This document shows positions 33,570 to 45,983 of a stretch of DNA of 64,000 nt, in pieces. Source of the stretch: Halichondria panicea (Eukaryota; Porifera; Demospongiae; Suberitida; Halichondriidae); NCBI RefSeq assembly GCF_963675165.1, contig NC_087383.1, positions 4,184,979-4,248,978 of the forward strand. Reading direction: 5' to 3'. The notes under the pieces were generated by a model. That model saw only the letters and a program-made list of their open reading frames with translations, searched no databases and was not told the origin of the DNA. A program made the translations under genes and the position numbers. Numbering within the stretch: the stretch's first letter is position 1; the number at the start of each line of letters is the position of its first letter.

Positions 33570-36455
33570 TCAAATGATGGCCATGTTATGGAAAGGATTA
33601 CTAAAGTCCTGAGCCATGAAACCTCCAATCATAAAATCGCCCATCCCTCGGCGATAGCTGTACGTCTGCAGAGGGAAGAATAATAGGCTAGTATGAAATT
33701 AATGAGAAGCAGGCAATTTCAGTATAATTATAAATATACCAACAGCTACTCAGATAAACTTGTACACTCTGATAACATTCTTCATAAAAATTGAGTATCA
33801 TAACAAGATTGTATTATATAGCTACTCATTGTTTCACAATGTACTTACACAAGCAATGGGGTATCCAAGGAAGAGTATCAACAGGTGATGGATAATGAGA
33901 GCTCTCTCTCTCCTCATAAACAGCAGAATCCGCTTCACTAAAGGTTTAAGTGTGAGAAGTTCTTACGAAGAATGAAAGCTTTGTAATAGGTGACCAAGTC
34001 AGGAACAAAGTACCAGGATATGAAGTGGGAGTAGGAAACAACAACACTGGACCTGCACATCGTGGGAGTTTTAGCAAGTCACGACTGCCATTGTATGTAC
34101 AAAACAACACATGTTTTACTCAACCGATTAAACTAAGGAGAGTGCATATGGGGGGTCATTACAGAAGCAGCTCAATTTAAACTTACTGAGCATGTATAAC
34201 GTCAGTTTTGGTTTGCCATATGATTATCACCGCAGCAAAAGATGTTATCACTGCCATAACAATAGAGATTGACCTGCATTGAGTGAGCATGCAGGGAATG
34301 GATGGAAATAACTCTAATGACTGCCATGGAAATGTTTACTGATGACAAGCATGAAGCAGCGAAGATACACTCTCTCTTTAACAACTCAATCACTTAATTT
34401 AATATCCAGAACAAAATCAGAGCAGCATAATTAAATAATTATATACAAACAGTTTTACAAGGTTCTAGCTTAGGGTTAATAAGTAAGGGGTGTCAGTGAA
34501 AGAAATGTTCTTCCTGCCATTTAGTATGTTAAACCCTCTGTAGTTTAATTTACAAATGAAGCCGGGGAATCTAGACTGTTTGGGGGGAAGCTGAAGTGTG
34601 TCTGGGGGAGAAGCTTCCAGCCCTCCCCCCCCGCTGGATTAGAACCCTGCTAGTTCTTCTAGACACATGCATCTCTAGAACGATCTAACGGGCACCAACA
34701 AGTACCTCAAACCACAAACCAGGAAGTTAAGTTCATTAGGTACACAGTCGGGCCAAAACAGGACTCTTTCGATGCTTATAAACTATATGCTCAGAATCCT
34801 CTTTCGCCATTTATTATTTATAGTTATGGTAAACACTTGACACTTTTGTGAAACTTAGCAACTATTATACCGGCCAAAGGTAGAGTGTACAAAATGTGAT
34901 TTCGTAAGACTCACAGATTAGCAATCTTTATATGAGATCTCCTTCAGATAAACACATGACACAGGGTTCACCTGTGCCTCCAGTCCTGTCACCTACATTC
35001 TTCTGTTAATTAATAGCATGTAAATTATACATGGTACCTAGTCGGGCGCCGCTGCCCTCTACCGTTGCCCGGAAGGAGGTCGGAAATCAAGCCTATCCAC
35101 AGTTTTGTTCTGTTGGTGGAATTCCACCAACCCAAGCAGATTGCAGTATCTCAAGTGGATTGATCACACCCACTCAACTTTACCACGTGTGAATTTTGCA
35201 CACGTTGGATTGACTGAAAGGCGTGGCCAATGCCTTAATAAATGATATTCATCACTATTGGCTAGCACCCACGTACATAGAATGAATGATATTCATGATA
35301 CTATTGTGTAACAGGCCAGAACAAAACTTCAACTACTCTATATCATTGTACGAACTTTGTGAAGGAGGATGTCAAATCTAACTGATCTGTCCCCTAGACA
35401 TTTTCGTATGATCCACTTTAACCCTTTCCTTGCCATTCGTGAAATCTGGAACAGGAGCGTCTTTAGGTCGATCAATTAGTGTGGATCCGGCCTCACCACG
35501 CCTCCAAGTCATTCTATTAGTCTAGATCCGGCTAGCAATTCTAGCTGGGACTCCCAGTTCTAGCTCCTTTTGTTTAGCGTGTCAGAGACTGGGAGAAGAT
35601 GATTGGCACTCCCTGGCTCCTTTGGATGTACAGCTGTCCAGATCCCTAGAACATACCCTCCATTCTGACGAGTTATCAGTGCATAGGGTGCTTACTAGAT
35701 TCTTGCCAGCCAGTACAGTTCAAGCTACACACAGCACCGCTCAACTATTCTCTACCCCATTATCTAGCTAAATCTGGTCCAACTAGACAGCAGACACAGC
35801 TAGTTAATTCAGTAAAGCCAGGGGTAGCCCTACTTCTACGGTTGTTCAGTACCCACGGTAACAATTCCTCTGGGCTGGGCTAACTAGTTGAGCCACGCCT
35901 CCCAATTCTCAAGGCTAGGTACATGTCTCTGTCTAGCTGCTTCTTCAGCTTCTTGCTCAGTTTTGTGGCTTAGAGAAAGGCCAGCTACTCAGGGGGAAGA
36001 GTCCAGATGAAAGTCTGGCAGCCAGGTGACGTCCAAACGGTCAGTTATTCTTTCCACCAACTTTTTAATCTAGTCTAGTCCTGCTTGCACTGCTACTACT
36101 ACTGCTGCCTACTGCTGCTACTCTTCCTAGCTAGTCAAAGGTTTCTTTTTTTTTTTTTTTTTTTTTATAACTACATATGCACAAAGAGACATCAAAGCTT
36201 ACATCAAAGGACACAGATTTTTAGCCTACTTGACTGATAAGGCGGTTACCTAGACTACAGTTTGTTTGTCAGGGAGGAGCTCACATACAACTTCATCTAA
36301 TTCATCATAACGATTCCTTACCCATTGTTGTAATTTCTACAACAGATTGCCAAGGAAAGAGTTAACGCCCATCTCTTGAGTAGCAGATAGAGGGTGGTGT
36401 ACCATGTTAGGCTAAACAGAATGATGCAGGTACTGGGAAAACTGATCATCCACAT
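33570..36455 (-). CDS. TLC-domain multi-pass membrane protein (TLCD-like), C-terminus apparently cut short
   Basis: Five minus-strand exons join with matching phases: 36455-36322, 34273-34187, 34052-33967, 33937-33849 and 33665-33570 (492 bp, 163 codons plus stop). They encode hydrophobic helices (FPSTCIILFSLTWYTTLYLLL; SIVMAVITSFAAVIIIW; SSVVVSYSHFISWYFVPDL; ALIIHHLLILFLGYPIAC; GDFMIGGFMAQDFSNPF). Features fitting the TLC family are YSHFISWYFVPDLVTYY, the HH pair in the fourth exon, and G-D-F ... SNPF. TLCD proteins act in membrane lipid handling. A TGA follows NMAII at 33570-33572, earlier than usual: the last one or two helices are missing. The first exon is 2 kb upstream and is supported only by phase and hydrophobicity. 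Confidence 0.55.
34274..36321. other. Intron-like gene-free stretch of the TLC gene
   Basis: Contains a palindrome gttggtggaattccaccaac (about 35115-35134), ctactactactgctgcc-type simple sequence near 36090 and a 21-T run at 36146-36166. The T run, read on the minus strand, could be the poly(A) of a retrocopy lying above 36167, but nothing recognisable precedes it. Confidence 0.4.
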
Positions 36456-36696
36456 CTCTAGCTCTCGAGATCTTGAAGGTGTGGTTTGAGACTTCGCAAA
36501 ATAATTATGGAGGTGGAGACCGTGGAGCTCGTTTTTCGTACATGTATACGTAGTTGGCATGCGCAAGCACGGAAATGCAGTGCTTGTTCTCACTCCTACC
36601 AATATCAAAACTCTGAACTATAAACTCTGAATTTTTGCTCAAACATGTTTACACTTCTACCTTTTGCTCATAAAGAGACTCTACATGAAAAAAATA

Positions 36697-36775
36697 TCGA
36701 TCCCAGGCCGAGTTTCGCTGAACAACCTTTCTATATAAAAGCAAAAACTCGGCCTGGGATCGGATTCAGCGCATG
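36697..36775. repeat. Fold-back of the 1.1 kb family ends, next to NLR2
   Basis: gatcccaggccgagtttcgc ... gcaaaaactcggcctgggatc is a near-perfect inverted pair about 80 bp long, followed by cagcgcatgcgtg. It lies 87 bp upstream of the NLR2 start codon, so it may form part of that promoter. Confidence 0.65.
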
Positions 36776-36861
36776 CGTGTTCTCAGCTGCTTGTATATAA
36801 GAAGACAGTGCGTAGGGGTACGGGTAGATCTAGATTTCTTCCTTCAAACTAGTCTAGTGAG

Positions 36862-39785
36862 ATGGCAGAAGCTTGTGAAAGCAGAGAATGTGAGTGATTA
36901 AAGTATATAGGCTATCCAGCTTATAATAGTGATGTGTCAAAAATGCATTTTGACATGTATATATGACTGTGTAGACTGCATGAGCTGACAATAATGCATG
37001 TTCACAAATGCAGATCTTACAATTTCGGTTTTGAAGAGAGAATTTGAAGTAACTGATTCTCAGTTAGACACAAAGGTAAAAGAAATTGAAATACCTCAGT
37101 TAGCGGCATGTTTCGACAACACCGATGACTATCTTGAAAAGCTGGAGCTATCACCTGGACAGCAAACTGACGTGACCGAAGAGAAAGCTAAAACACGTTT
37201 AAATCGAACTCAAGCTGGAATGAAACTTGCCCTAAAATACTGGCTATACAAGAACCAACTGCAAGCCACTTTCCGAGCTCTGCTACTCATCATACTCTCC
37301 CTGCTCAAAGGAGACGTTGCTGTTCAAGTGTGCAAGTACTTGTCTGACAAATGTGAGTCTGAATGCACGTATATATTAAATGCAGTCTAGTTTATTACAC
37401 ATACAATATACAGATACGCTCTCATCGTACAAAAATGATCAGCTGGAATTTCCCTACACGTACATGTATTATCTACGAAATCACTACCAAACTCAAGCAT
37501 TTGGATCATCCACACAATGGCCTCCCGTCCCGATAACGAGAATTTTCAAATTGGCCATGATTCAGAAGGAGAATGTACAGAGACGTAGAATTGATGATGA
37601 ATTTGTTACGCAAACAATAACTGGAAGAGTTGATGATATATTACAAAAGAAAGCCCCTGTTTGCATAGAAGATATTTTCACTCAATGTGAAAGAAGAAAA
37701 CTTGTTTTGATTGAAGGAGCTCCCGGCTCTGGAAAGAGTACCCTTGCTCTACACATCTGTCAAGAGTGGGCAGAGGGAAAATTATTCCAAGAGTTCGATA
37801 TTGCAGTCCTCTTAAGACTCAGAGACCCGCTAATTAGAAAAGCTAAATCAATCGATGACATCCTCCCCTGTAAAAAGTCGGCAGTTGCACATCAGGTAGG
37901 ACCTAGTATTGTAAACAGTGATGGCAAAGGTGTACTGTGGGTGCTTGATGGATGGGACGAGCTTCCTTCTGACCTCCCTCGAGACTCAATCCTTAACAAA
38001 ATTATCCCCTTGGATTCGTGTAGTGAGACATTACTCAACCAATCCGCTGTAATCGTAACATCTCGACCATCATCTTCAGCTGAGCTCCACCCACTAGTTT
38101 CATCCAGGCTGGAAGTTTTGGGGTTCACTCCATTTGAACTGGAGCAGTATTTCACTGAGTGTCTACAAGGCGACACAGAGTCAGTACAAATTTTACTGGG
38201 AAAAATTCGAGAGAATCCTGTTGTAGAAGGCAGCTGTTACCTCCCCCTCAATGCTTCCATTGTAGCCCATGTTTTTCTCTCTGGAGACCACTCAATCCTC
38301 ACATCTAACCATGCAATATTCACTTCTGTGGTTAGATTTAACTTATCACTCTACATGCAAAATCGATTAGGTGTAGCTCCAAAGAAAGCTATGATCAGGT
38401 CTTTAGATACCATTCCAAAAAGGATTAGAATTGTTTTCCGTCAACTTTGTAAAGTGGCTTATTACGGAGTAATAGAGAATAAAGTCACATTTACTGCTGA
38501 TGATTTTAAACTTTGTGGCACCTCAGATAAAGTTGCTGAAATTGGTTTGCTTCAAGCCGTACCAAGCATTCTTGTTGATAATCGAGAATTTTATTACAAT
38601 TTTGTTCATCTTACGATTCAAGAGCTACTGGCTGCAGTTCACATATCTCACATGTCCTCAACTGATCAAATGGCTATCTTTAAGAAAATGTTTGGTCACC
38701 CTCGATTCACATCAGTGTTTAAGTTTTATGCGAAGTTGACCAAGCTCAGGGCACATCGGCCACTTATGAGCTTGCTACCAAAAGTAATTTTTCCAAGTTC
38801 ACCTCGAGGAATATTGGATCTAATCACTGAAATTTTGATGGAAAGACGAAACTTGCAAATTATTTCTCTACTCCACTGCCTGTATGAAGCTGAAGACACG
38901 TCGTTGTGTGTGTTCGTTGCTAGTCGTCTCGGTTTAAAACTAGATCTTTCTCACACTCTGCTGAGTCCCCTAGATTGTCTCTCTATTGGGTATTTTTTGT
39001 CACTGGTTTGTATGAGCAATATGAAAGGAGGTTTTACAGTTAATCTTACTGACTGTTGCATGAGTGATCAGGGATGCAAATTCTTGGTTCATGGACTAAG
39101 AAAGTGTCTTTATTCTCACTCTAGGAAATCATGTAAACTTGATCTTCTTCTCTTGGCTAACAGCATCGGTTGTGATGGAGCACAGTTCCTAGCAGAAATT
39201 CTCCGGAGTACTAATGTGTTACGTAAGCTAGACTTGTCTGAAAATGAGCTAGGCAACAAAGGAATTTCATTACTCTGTGAGGCTTTGACAGTAAACACAT
39301 CAGTTGAGGTGTTGTACCTGAAAAAATGCTCGCTGACTATTGATGAAGAGTGTGGTTCAGCAATCTGTCAACTACTAAGCAGAAATGTTTCGCTCACATT
39401 TCTTAATCTCTCTTGGAATCATATCACAAACTGTCATCACATAGCTGCTGGGCTCGCAAACAACAAAACATTAACAACATTACATCTATCTAATTGTGAT
39501 CTGACCGATCAAAGTGTGCAAGATCTGTCTAAAGGCCTGAACAACTACATTGAGGAACTGTACATCCATGGATGCAACACAATCATAGAAGAACATGGAA
39601 TGCACATTCTCACAAATTGTGTTGCAAATCTTACTGCATTAAAACACTTGTGGATCCCCAGCACTTCCATGAACCATGTGTTTATAGAGGTCAATAAAGA
39701 GAGGAGAAAATATGGACTTTCAGAAATCAAAGTGACTTGTAAGTGCAGTTGTAATATAAATAGTTGTACGTATTTCCATGGCTAA
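36862..39785 (+). CDS. NLR2: Death-NACHT-LRR receptor, about 912 aa
   Basis: Exons 36862-36889 (MAEACESRE), 37014-37352 (339 bp) and 37414-39785 join in frame. Exon 2 is the Death-fold domain (LTISVLKREFEV ... AVQVCKYLSDK). Exon 3 carries NACHT with Walker A ([12 protein letters not shown]) and Walker B ([12 protein letters not shown]), a winged-helix/linker region, then LRRs (LRKLDLSENELGNKG, LTFLNLSWNHI, LTTLHLSNCDL). It ends near RRKYGLSEIK like its relatives. Beyond that, EIKVT is followed by a strong donor gtaagt at 39739, so the last residues before 39785 may be read-through and a further 3' exon may exist. It is the most divergent of the three NLRs here and the only one on the + strand. 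Confidence 0.88.
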
Positions 39786-40104
39786 AAACAAACCTATTTA
39801 AAGCCTCTTACTTAGCACATAATTTATACAATTGTCATAATTATAATTATATGCATGCATGCTAGTCTTTAGACAGCATACATTATCATCAGCATTATGA
39901 TTGTTGTCTTCGTTGTCTGCAGTTCGGAGTCAGTGACAAGCATGCAGGCAGCTCAAGGAACTTGAATAATTATGTCCATCAAATAACTGATATTTACATG
40001 GTATAGTTGTCTTTCAACAGTACGAACATTTTGTCTGTTCTGTTGGATATAATTATGTGCATATAAGAGTATACAATGTACAGTACAACTTAATTATTTT
40101 TACA

Positions 40105-40412
40105 TTGCAGTTTACTTTGCACTACTCTCGTGCGGAAATCAAAAGTTTATTTTAGAGCTAAGAAAAACTCTCACTGCTTTCACCTATGGTATACAACAAA
40201 AACTGACAACATGTATAATTTTAATTATCGCAGTTTATTTTGCACTCTCGTGCGGAAATCAAAAGTTTATTTTAGAGCTAAGAAAAACTCTCACCTATGG
40301 TATACAGGTATACAACAAAAACTGACAACATGTATATCGCAGTTTATTTTGCACTCTCGTGCGGAAATCGAAAGGGTCTTTTTGAGCTACGAAAACTCTC
40401 AGTTCTAGTATA
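40105..40412 (+). repeat. Three tandem ~105-bp units downstream of NLR2
   Basis: Units begin tgcag/cgcag-tttattttgcactctcgtgcggaaatc and continue to agagctaagaaaaactctc and acaacaaaaactgacaacatgtat. Starts are at about 40107, 40230 and 40336; the third is shortened and diverged. Each opens with a splice-acceptor-like cag. The units lie about 370 bp after the NLR2 donor at 39739. Confidence 0.65.
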
Positions 40413-40509
40413 ACACCCTCGGGGCCTGACACCCACTTGCATGACTGTGTATTACCTTATGGTTTATCGTGGTTAAGTTGATCACCCTTTACCAAATCCC
40501 TCAAGCTAG

Positions 40510-40845
40510 TGAGGAGGTTAGGACAACACCACGTGCGTGGACAATTGAATTTCAACAGCAGAAAAGTAGCGTGGGTGTGGTCTACATGATAACGGCCCCT
40601 CCCAGAGGAGGTATGACACGCGTGCCTCGATTTAGCAATAATTATAATTGTTAGCCTCTGCAATAACATGAGTGTGGGCGGATAATTAGATGCCCACGCT
40701 CAACGTTATTGCAGAGGCTAATTGCTAAATTCAGGAACGCGTGTCGTACCTCCTCTAGGCCCCTTCATCATCATCATCATTACTGCATGTTAAATGACAT
40801 TCCATTGTCCACGCATGTGATGTTGTCGTACCTCCTCTGGGCGCC
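40510..40845. repeat. Large imperfect palindrome (fold-back element)
   Basis: Outer arms: acaccacgtgcgtggacaattgaa and the inverse ttccattgtccacgcatgtgatgt. Inner arms: cagaggaggtatgacacgcgtgcctcgatttagcaa ... gcctctgcaataac, and their inverse to 40763. No ORF of note. A catcatcatcatcat run is at about 40768. Confidence 0.65.
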
Positions 40846-40898
40846 AGTCATATTTTGTATCTCTCGTACGGCTACGCCTTGAGGCATAACTACAAACT

Positions 40899-41100
40899 AC
40901 CGTATAGCGAGTAATTTTCGGGGGACAAAATATTCGTGGTTGAGCAGTATTTAGTCATTTTGTCGATAATATTTTCGTGGTTGCTGCTTGCACTGCAGGT
41001 AGACAAGGTCGCTTTATTTGTGGGTAAAATATTTGTGGTCAGACATTCAACCACAAAAACCACGAATATTTTGCCCCACGAAAATTACCCTCTATACCCC
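40899..41100. repeat. MITE of the tatagcgggtaatt family
   Basis: Left taccgtatagcgagtaattttcggggg; right ttttgccccacgaaaattaccctctatacc, inverse. The internal cgtggtt ... accacgaata arms also pair. Confidence 0.7.
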
Positions 41101-41614
41101 GGTATACTACTTGGATTCGAAGCAATTTAAACGTAATATGACATCACTTCCTGTTGTACCTCCTCCGGTACTGCGTGCTTATACCACAAAGAAATGCACA
41201 GGTGGCATTTAGACAACAAACGACTGATAAAATTGTTTTATTACAGTACTTAATCGATTTAGCTTTAATTAGAGTACATCCATGTACTCTATAATTTTGC
41301 TATGCTTCAAACGCAATGATCAATTCTAGGATGGCCTACTGCATTTTGCTGGGTTTCGTGTTTCTAGGCAGTCCGATACTGCATGGATGAGGCCTCTTGT
41401 AAACTTGCGTAGATGAGCAAATCTACATTTTTTGTATCGATTCGCCTTTAGCGTTAAATAGCCTGCATACTTACGTTTCCTTCGAATTCATTGAGTTGTA
41501 AAATCAATTTTGCAACCACAGTGACACTGGCTATAAACAAAACTAAATCAGTCTGCAAGGTCAAGTACATAAAGAAGAGTAATTATAAATAAGAAGCTAA
41601 GTGCTTTTTGTAAA
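41101..41614. other. Gene-free stretch downstream of NLR3
   Basis: No coding frame or repeat pair that I can support. It separates the 3' ends of NLR2 and NLR3, which converge. Confidence 0.4.
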
Positions 41615-44600
41615 TCAAACAAAAGCTACATTAATCCCAGTTAGTCCACTTCTTTTCCTCTCCTTGTTAGCCTCCCTGAATATTGTCTTGATACAGAAAC
41701 TTAGGTTGTTGGATATGAACACTTTTTTCAGTTCAGAGCAGTGGGTGGCTAGATGTCTAGCAAGTGTCTTCATTCCCTCTTCTGTTATTGAGTTGTTACC
41801 CCAAATGTACAGTATTTCAATATTGTTGATAAGTCCAGTTGATAGCTCCTCGATACTCTCATCAGTCAGCCTACATTCATTTATCTTCAATGTTCTCAGA
41901 GTTTCATTGACTGCAAGTCCAGCAGCAATGTGACGACAGCTATTCACTGTATTACCAGTCAAAGAAATGTGTTTTAGAACATTGTTTTTTTTCAGAAGTT
42001 GATAGAGGGCAGCTCCATTGTCGTCTGATATTGTTAGTGAACAATGATTCAAGTTCAGGCTATTTAATGATGTGTTAGTTGACAAGGCTTCACAGAGATT
42101 CTTCAACTCTATGTTACCAACAGGATTGCGTAACAAAATGAGAACCTCAAGCGCAGAGTTTGTGCTCAGTAGTCGAGGGATTGCTCCGTGATCGCTGAGA
42201 AATAGTGAGCAGTTAGAGAGATTGAGAATCTTTAATGAGGTGTTAGCTAACAAGGCCTCACAGAGTGTGCTAAGTCCATAGTTTCCAATGGGATTACCAA
42301 GTAAATCTAATTCAGATATCAAAGTAGTGTTCTCAAGCACCTCAGCGATGTGATGTATTCCTTCTTCGTGAATACTATTATTAAAAAGGTAAAGATTAAT
42401 CTTGGAGTGAGTGTGGGGACACTTGGAGAATCCTCGTGCCAGAAATTTACAGCCCTGGTCATCAATGGAGCAACTACCAAGGCCCAGTTTTAGTACATTG
42501 CTGTTGGTACAAATTGATGAAAAATAACCAACGGAGAGACAATCGATAGGATTCATTGCAGTTCCACAAAGATTTAGCTCATGGTGAAGGAGATTACCAA
42601 CAAATGTACACAGTGATAAGTCTTCAGCTTCGTACAAACAATTGATGAGAGACAACAAGAGGGTTTTTGGCTCATTATACTTCTTCTCTTTTTCACTCTT
42701 GACAACGTTTCGGACCAGATCAAAAACAGTCGCTGGAACTGGACACAAGAATCGAGGTAACTTGCTGAGGATTGGTCTACTAGTTCTCAGTTTGGTGATA
42801 CCAGCATAAAACTGAAAGACTGCACTGAATCGAGGGTTACCAAACAGATTCTGGAAGACAGAAATTTGTTGCTTTGGAGACATGAGAGAGATGTGGACTG
42901 CTGCTAGTAGCTCTTGAACAGCCAGATGGAGAAAGCAGTAGTAAACCAGACGACCATTTCTAAAGATACTGGGAACAGTTTGTAATAATCCAATGTTTGA
43001 AATATCTTTTGGAATGGAAAGATTAAAAAAGTCTTCGTCGCTAAATGTTACTTTATTTTTCTTGATCCCATGATATGCAAGTTGACACATTTGTACGGAC
43101 TGTGTTCTGATTTCCGAGGGCAGAGAGTCTGGAGATGTGATGTCTCCCACTGGAGTGGTCTTCCCCAATCTATCCTGGAGGTATCTCTTGAGAGAGCTTT
43201 GGACAACTGATGTGAATATCCCGTGGTTGGATGTGGGGAGGGAGTGGTTGTCGGAAAGGAAGCAATTAACGACAATGGAAGCATTGAGGGGGAGGTAGCA
43301 GCTACCTTCTACTACTGGGTTCTCTCGAATTCTCTCCAGTAGAGTCTGAACAGCTTGTGAGTCACCTTTCAGACACTCGGTGAAATACTGCTCTAGTTGA
43401 TGTGGAGTGAATCCTAATACCTCCACCCTGGACGATACTAGTGGGTGGAGTCCAGCCGAAGATGACGGTCGAGATGTTACAATCAAGGTGGATTCGTGTA
43501 GTACTTCTGTTTGTGACATGTGTGGTCGAATTAGTTTGTTGCTGATTGAATCTCTAGGGAGGTCAGAAGGAAGCTCGTCCCATCCGTCCAGCACCCACAG
43601 TACACCTTTGCCGTACAGCGATATAATTATAGCCTCTATGTCATTAGCCATGTTCCTATCAATGCAGGGAAGTAATTCAGCAATTGTCTTGGCTTTTATA
43701 ATGAGTGGATCTCTCAGTCTCACAAGGACTATAATATCGAACTCTTGAAACAGTTTTCCCTCGGCCCACTTTTGACAGATGTGTAGAGCAAGGGTGCTCT
43801 TGCCAGACCCAGGAGCTCCTTCAATCAACACAAACTTTCTTGCATCTCCAATGTCAGAGAAAATGTTCATCAAGTCAATTGGTGTCTTCTTATGTAAAAT
43901 ATCATCGATTTTTCCTGTTATTGTTAGGCTAACAAACTCTTCATCAATTCTTCCTCTCTGTATTTTTTCCTTCTGAATCATGGCCAGTTTGAAGACTTTG
44001 TTTGTTGCGACGGGAGGCCATTGTGTGGCTGATGTGGATAGTTGTGCTATGTAGCGACTTCGTAGGTAGTCCCTGTACAAGGACAGCTTGGGGTTCAGCA
44101 GGATCTTCTCTCGGGAAGGGGGACACGAAGTGGTGTCTGAAGAACAAAACAATAGATAAACAGCATTCTTAGTGTCAAATTGATTGCTTCCTAGCGGGTA
44201 TACTGTATTTTGCAGTTCCACGTACATGTGTATGGTATCACAAATGTGATACCATACACATGTACATAGCGTGGTCATTGTCAAACCACCCTAACCACAC
44301 TTTCCCACACATGTAGATCTTGTAACTCACATTTGTCAGACAAGTACTCGCACACTCGCACAGCAACGTCTCCTTTGAGCAGGGAGAGTAAGATGAGTAG
44401 CAGCGCTTGGAAGGTGGCTTGTAGTTGGTTCTTGTTCAGCCAATATTCTAGGGCAAGTTTCATTCCGGCTTGAGTGCGATTTAGACGTGTTTTAGCCTTC
44501 ACTTCGCTTACGTCAGTTTTCTGCCCAGGTGACAGCTCCAGCTTTTCAAGATAGTCATCAGTGTTATCAAAACATGCTGACACTTCAGGTAGATCTGGTT

Positions 44601-45181
44601 CCTTTATTGCTGTATTGAGCTGCTCATCAGTTAGTTTCATTTCTATCTTCAGATCGTCAATAGTGAGCTCTGTACGAGTGAATTCACAATAACAATTTTT
44701 TAGAGTTATATAAATTATTGGCACATTGGGTATAGACTACCGTATAACGGGTATATTATTTCGAGGGTATAAACCTTCACGGTTTTCACTGATTAAGCAT
44801 GTAGACTACTGCGAACATCTATATCCACGAATATTAATAATTGCATATACACAAAAGTTAAATCAACGAAATTCTTTCGAGCGATCTTTCCGCGAAGGTT
44901 TATACCCTCAAAATCTACCCATAAATTCATAATTATGGTGCTATTATGGGTTTTTTCTGGCGCACAATGCACGATGCATAATCAGGGTTGATACCATAAA
45001 GAAGTTTTAATTTATTAATGAATTCATATGGTGCTATTATGGGTTTTGTCTGGCGCACAATGCACAATGCATATAAGTTGATACCATATTAAAGAAGGTA
45101 GGCTGGACTATTTATAGTGTACACTGTGCTAGCTCTAGCTGGAATCATGCCCTCACCTTTGTTTTGCTCTTTAGTGGCCAT
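41615..45181 (-). CDS. NLR3: Death-NACHT-LRR receptor, 961 aa
   Basis: Exons 45181-45157 (MATKEQNK), 44669-44331 (339 bp) and 44136-41615 sum to 2886 bp, in frame throughout. Exon 2: Death-fold domain ([18 protein letters not shown] ... AVRVCEYLSDK). Exon 3: NACHT with [12 protein letters not shown] and [12 protein letters not shown], a TSRPSSSAG sensor segment, then LRRs (ISELDLLGNPIGNYG, LNSLNLNHCSL). It is much closer to NLR1 than to NLR2, both in exon 1 and in long identical NACHT stretches ([19 protein letters not shown]). Intron 1 holds a MITE (44739-44932), intron 2 a 20-bp-arm hairpin. Its start codon lies 99 bp from the end of element 2. Confidence 0.9.
44223..44264. repeat. 20-bp perfect hairpin in NLR3 intron 2
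   Basis: tacatgtgtatggtatcaca, 2-nt loop, then the exact inverse. It takes up a quarter of the 194-bp intron. Confidence 0.8.
44739..44932. repeat. MITE in NLR3 intron 1
   Basis: taccgtataacgggtatatta-tttcgagggtataaacc at the left and ggtttataccctcaaaatctaccc at the right, inverse. Confidence 0.65.
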
Positions 45182-45322
45182 TTCAACATCTATATTTTGG
45201 GTTGGTATATCATAGCCCTTATGGTTAGCACGCATGTGCAAGCAGTCCAATACCAGGATGTGGTTGCAGAGATGTGGCTGCAGTATGGCAAGCGGTTTGT
45301 AACATAAGTATTATTATGACGT

Positions 45323-45386
45323 TGACGTGCTTTACAGCATGACGTGAGGGCCTTACGGCCCTCACGTCATGCTGTAAAGCACGTCA
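45323..45386. repeat. Perfect 30-bp-arm palindrome in element 2 left end
   Basis: Arms 45323-45352 and 45357-45386 are exact inverses with a 4-nt loop (ttac). The arm begins tgacgtgctttacagcatga. Unusual in being perfect although the element's genes are decayed. Confidence 0.9.
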
Positions 45387-45409
45387 CGTAATGTAGGATG
45401 TGCAAGGAA

Positions 45410-45571
45410 CCGCGCATGCGCAAAGTGGAAAAGGTATGTGGACCTCCTTGGAGCACAAGTGCTACTGCAGTTATACATGGTGGCTGGATGCCGCGCATGC
45501 GCAAAGTGGAAAAGGTATGTGGACCTCCTTGGAGCACGAGTGCTACTGCAGTTATACATGGTGGCTGGATG
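45410..45571 (+). repeat. 81-bp tandem duplication in element 2 left end
   Basis: Two nearly identical units from ccgcgcatgcgcaaagtgg to ttatacatggtggctggatg. Each starts with a gcgcatgcgc palindrome, an NRF-1-like site. Confidence 0.85.
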
Positions 45572-45983
45572 TCCCTCTATATCAGAGACTGTTAACTCTC
45601 TTTCCTGATGTCATGGTGTTGTGATGATGCAAAAGGTGTAAGCGGCTCAACTTTAAATCATAACGGTTGATGTACAAACAGACAGTGGAAGCCTTACTCT
45701 CAACTCTTCACAAGTGCAGTGCAGTTTATTTTTCCCCTCAATCATCACAACACTGATGTATATACTAGCATTGGTGAATGTGCTATTTGGCTGGTTATTA
45801 ATCTCCTTGTGGAGGAAATGCAAGTGCCCTGTGAAGAAACCTTTTACAGTAGCTTTCTCAACTGAAGGCAGAGCCTCTAAAATCGGCTCCCTCTCTGACT
45901 ACACAAGACTGTGGTGATCTGAATGATCCACAGAGGAGAACACTATCATGAGGTGGGTATAAAGTATATTATGTGTGTACAGT

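Noticed and set aside
36146..36166. T21 run as proof of a retrocopy
   Set aside because: No recognisable retroelement or processed gene next to it on the relevant side.
45714..45917. 67-codon ORF with a hydrophobic N-terminus in element 2
   Set aside because: Short, no homology recognised, and no supporting splice or start context.
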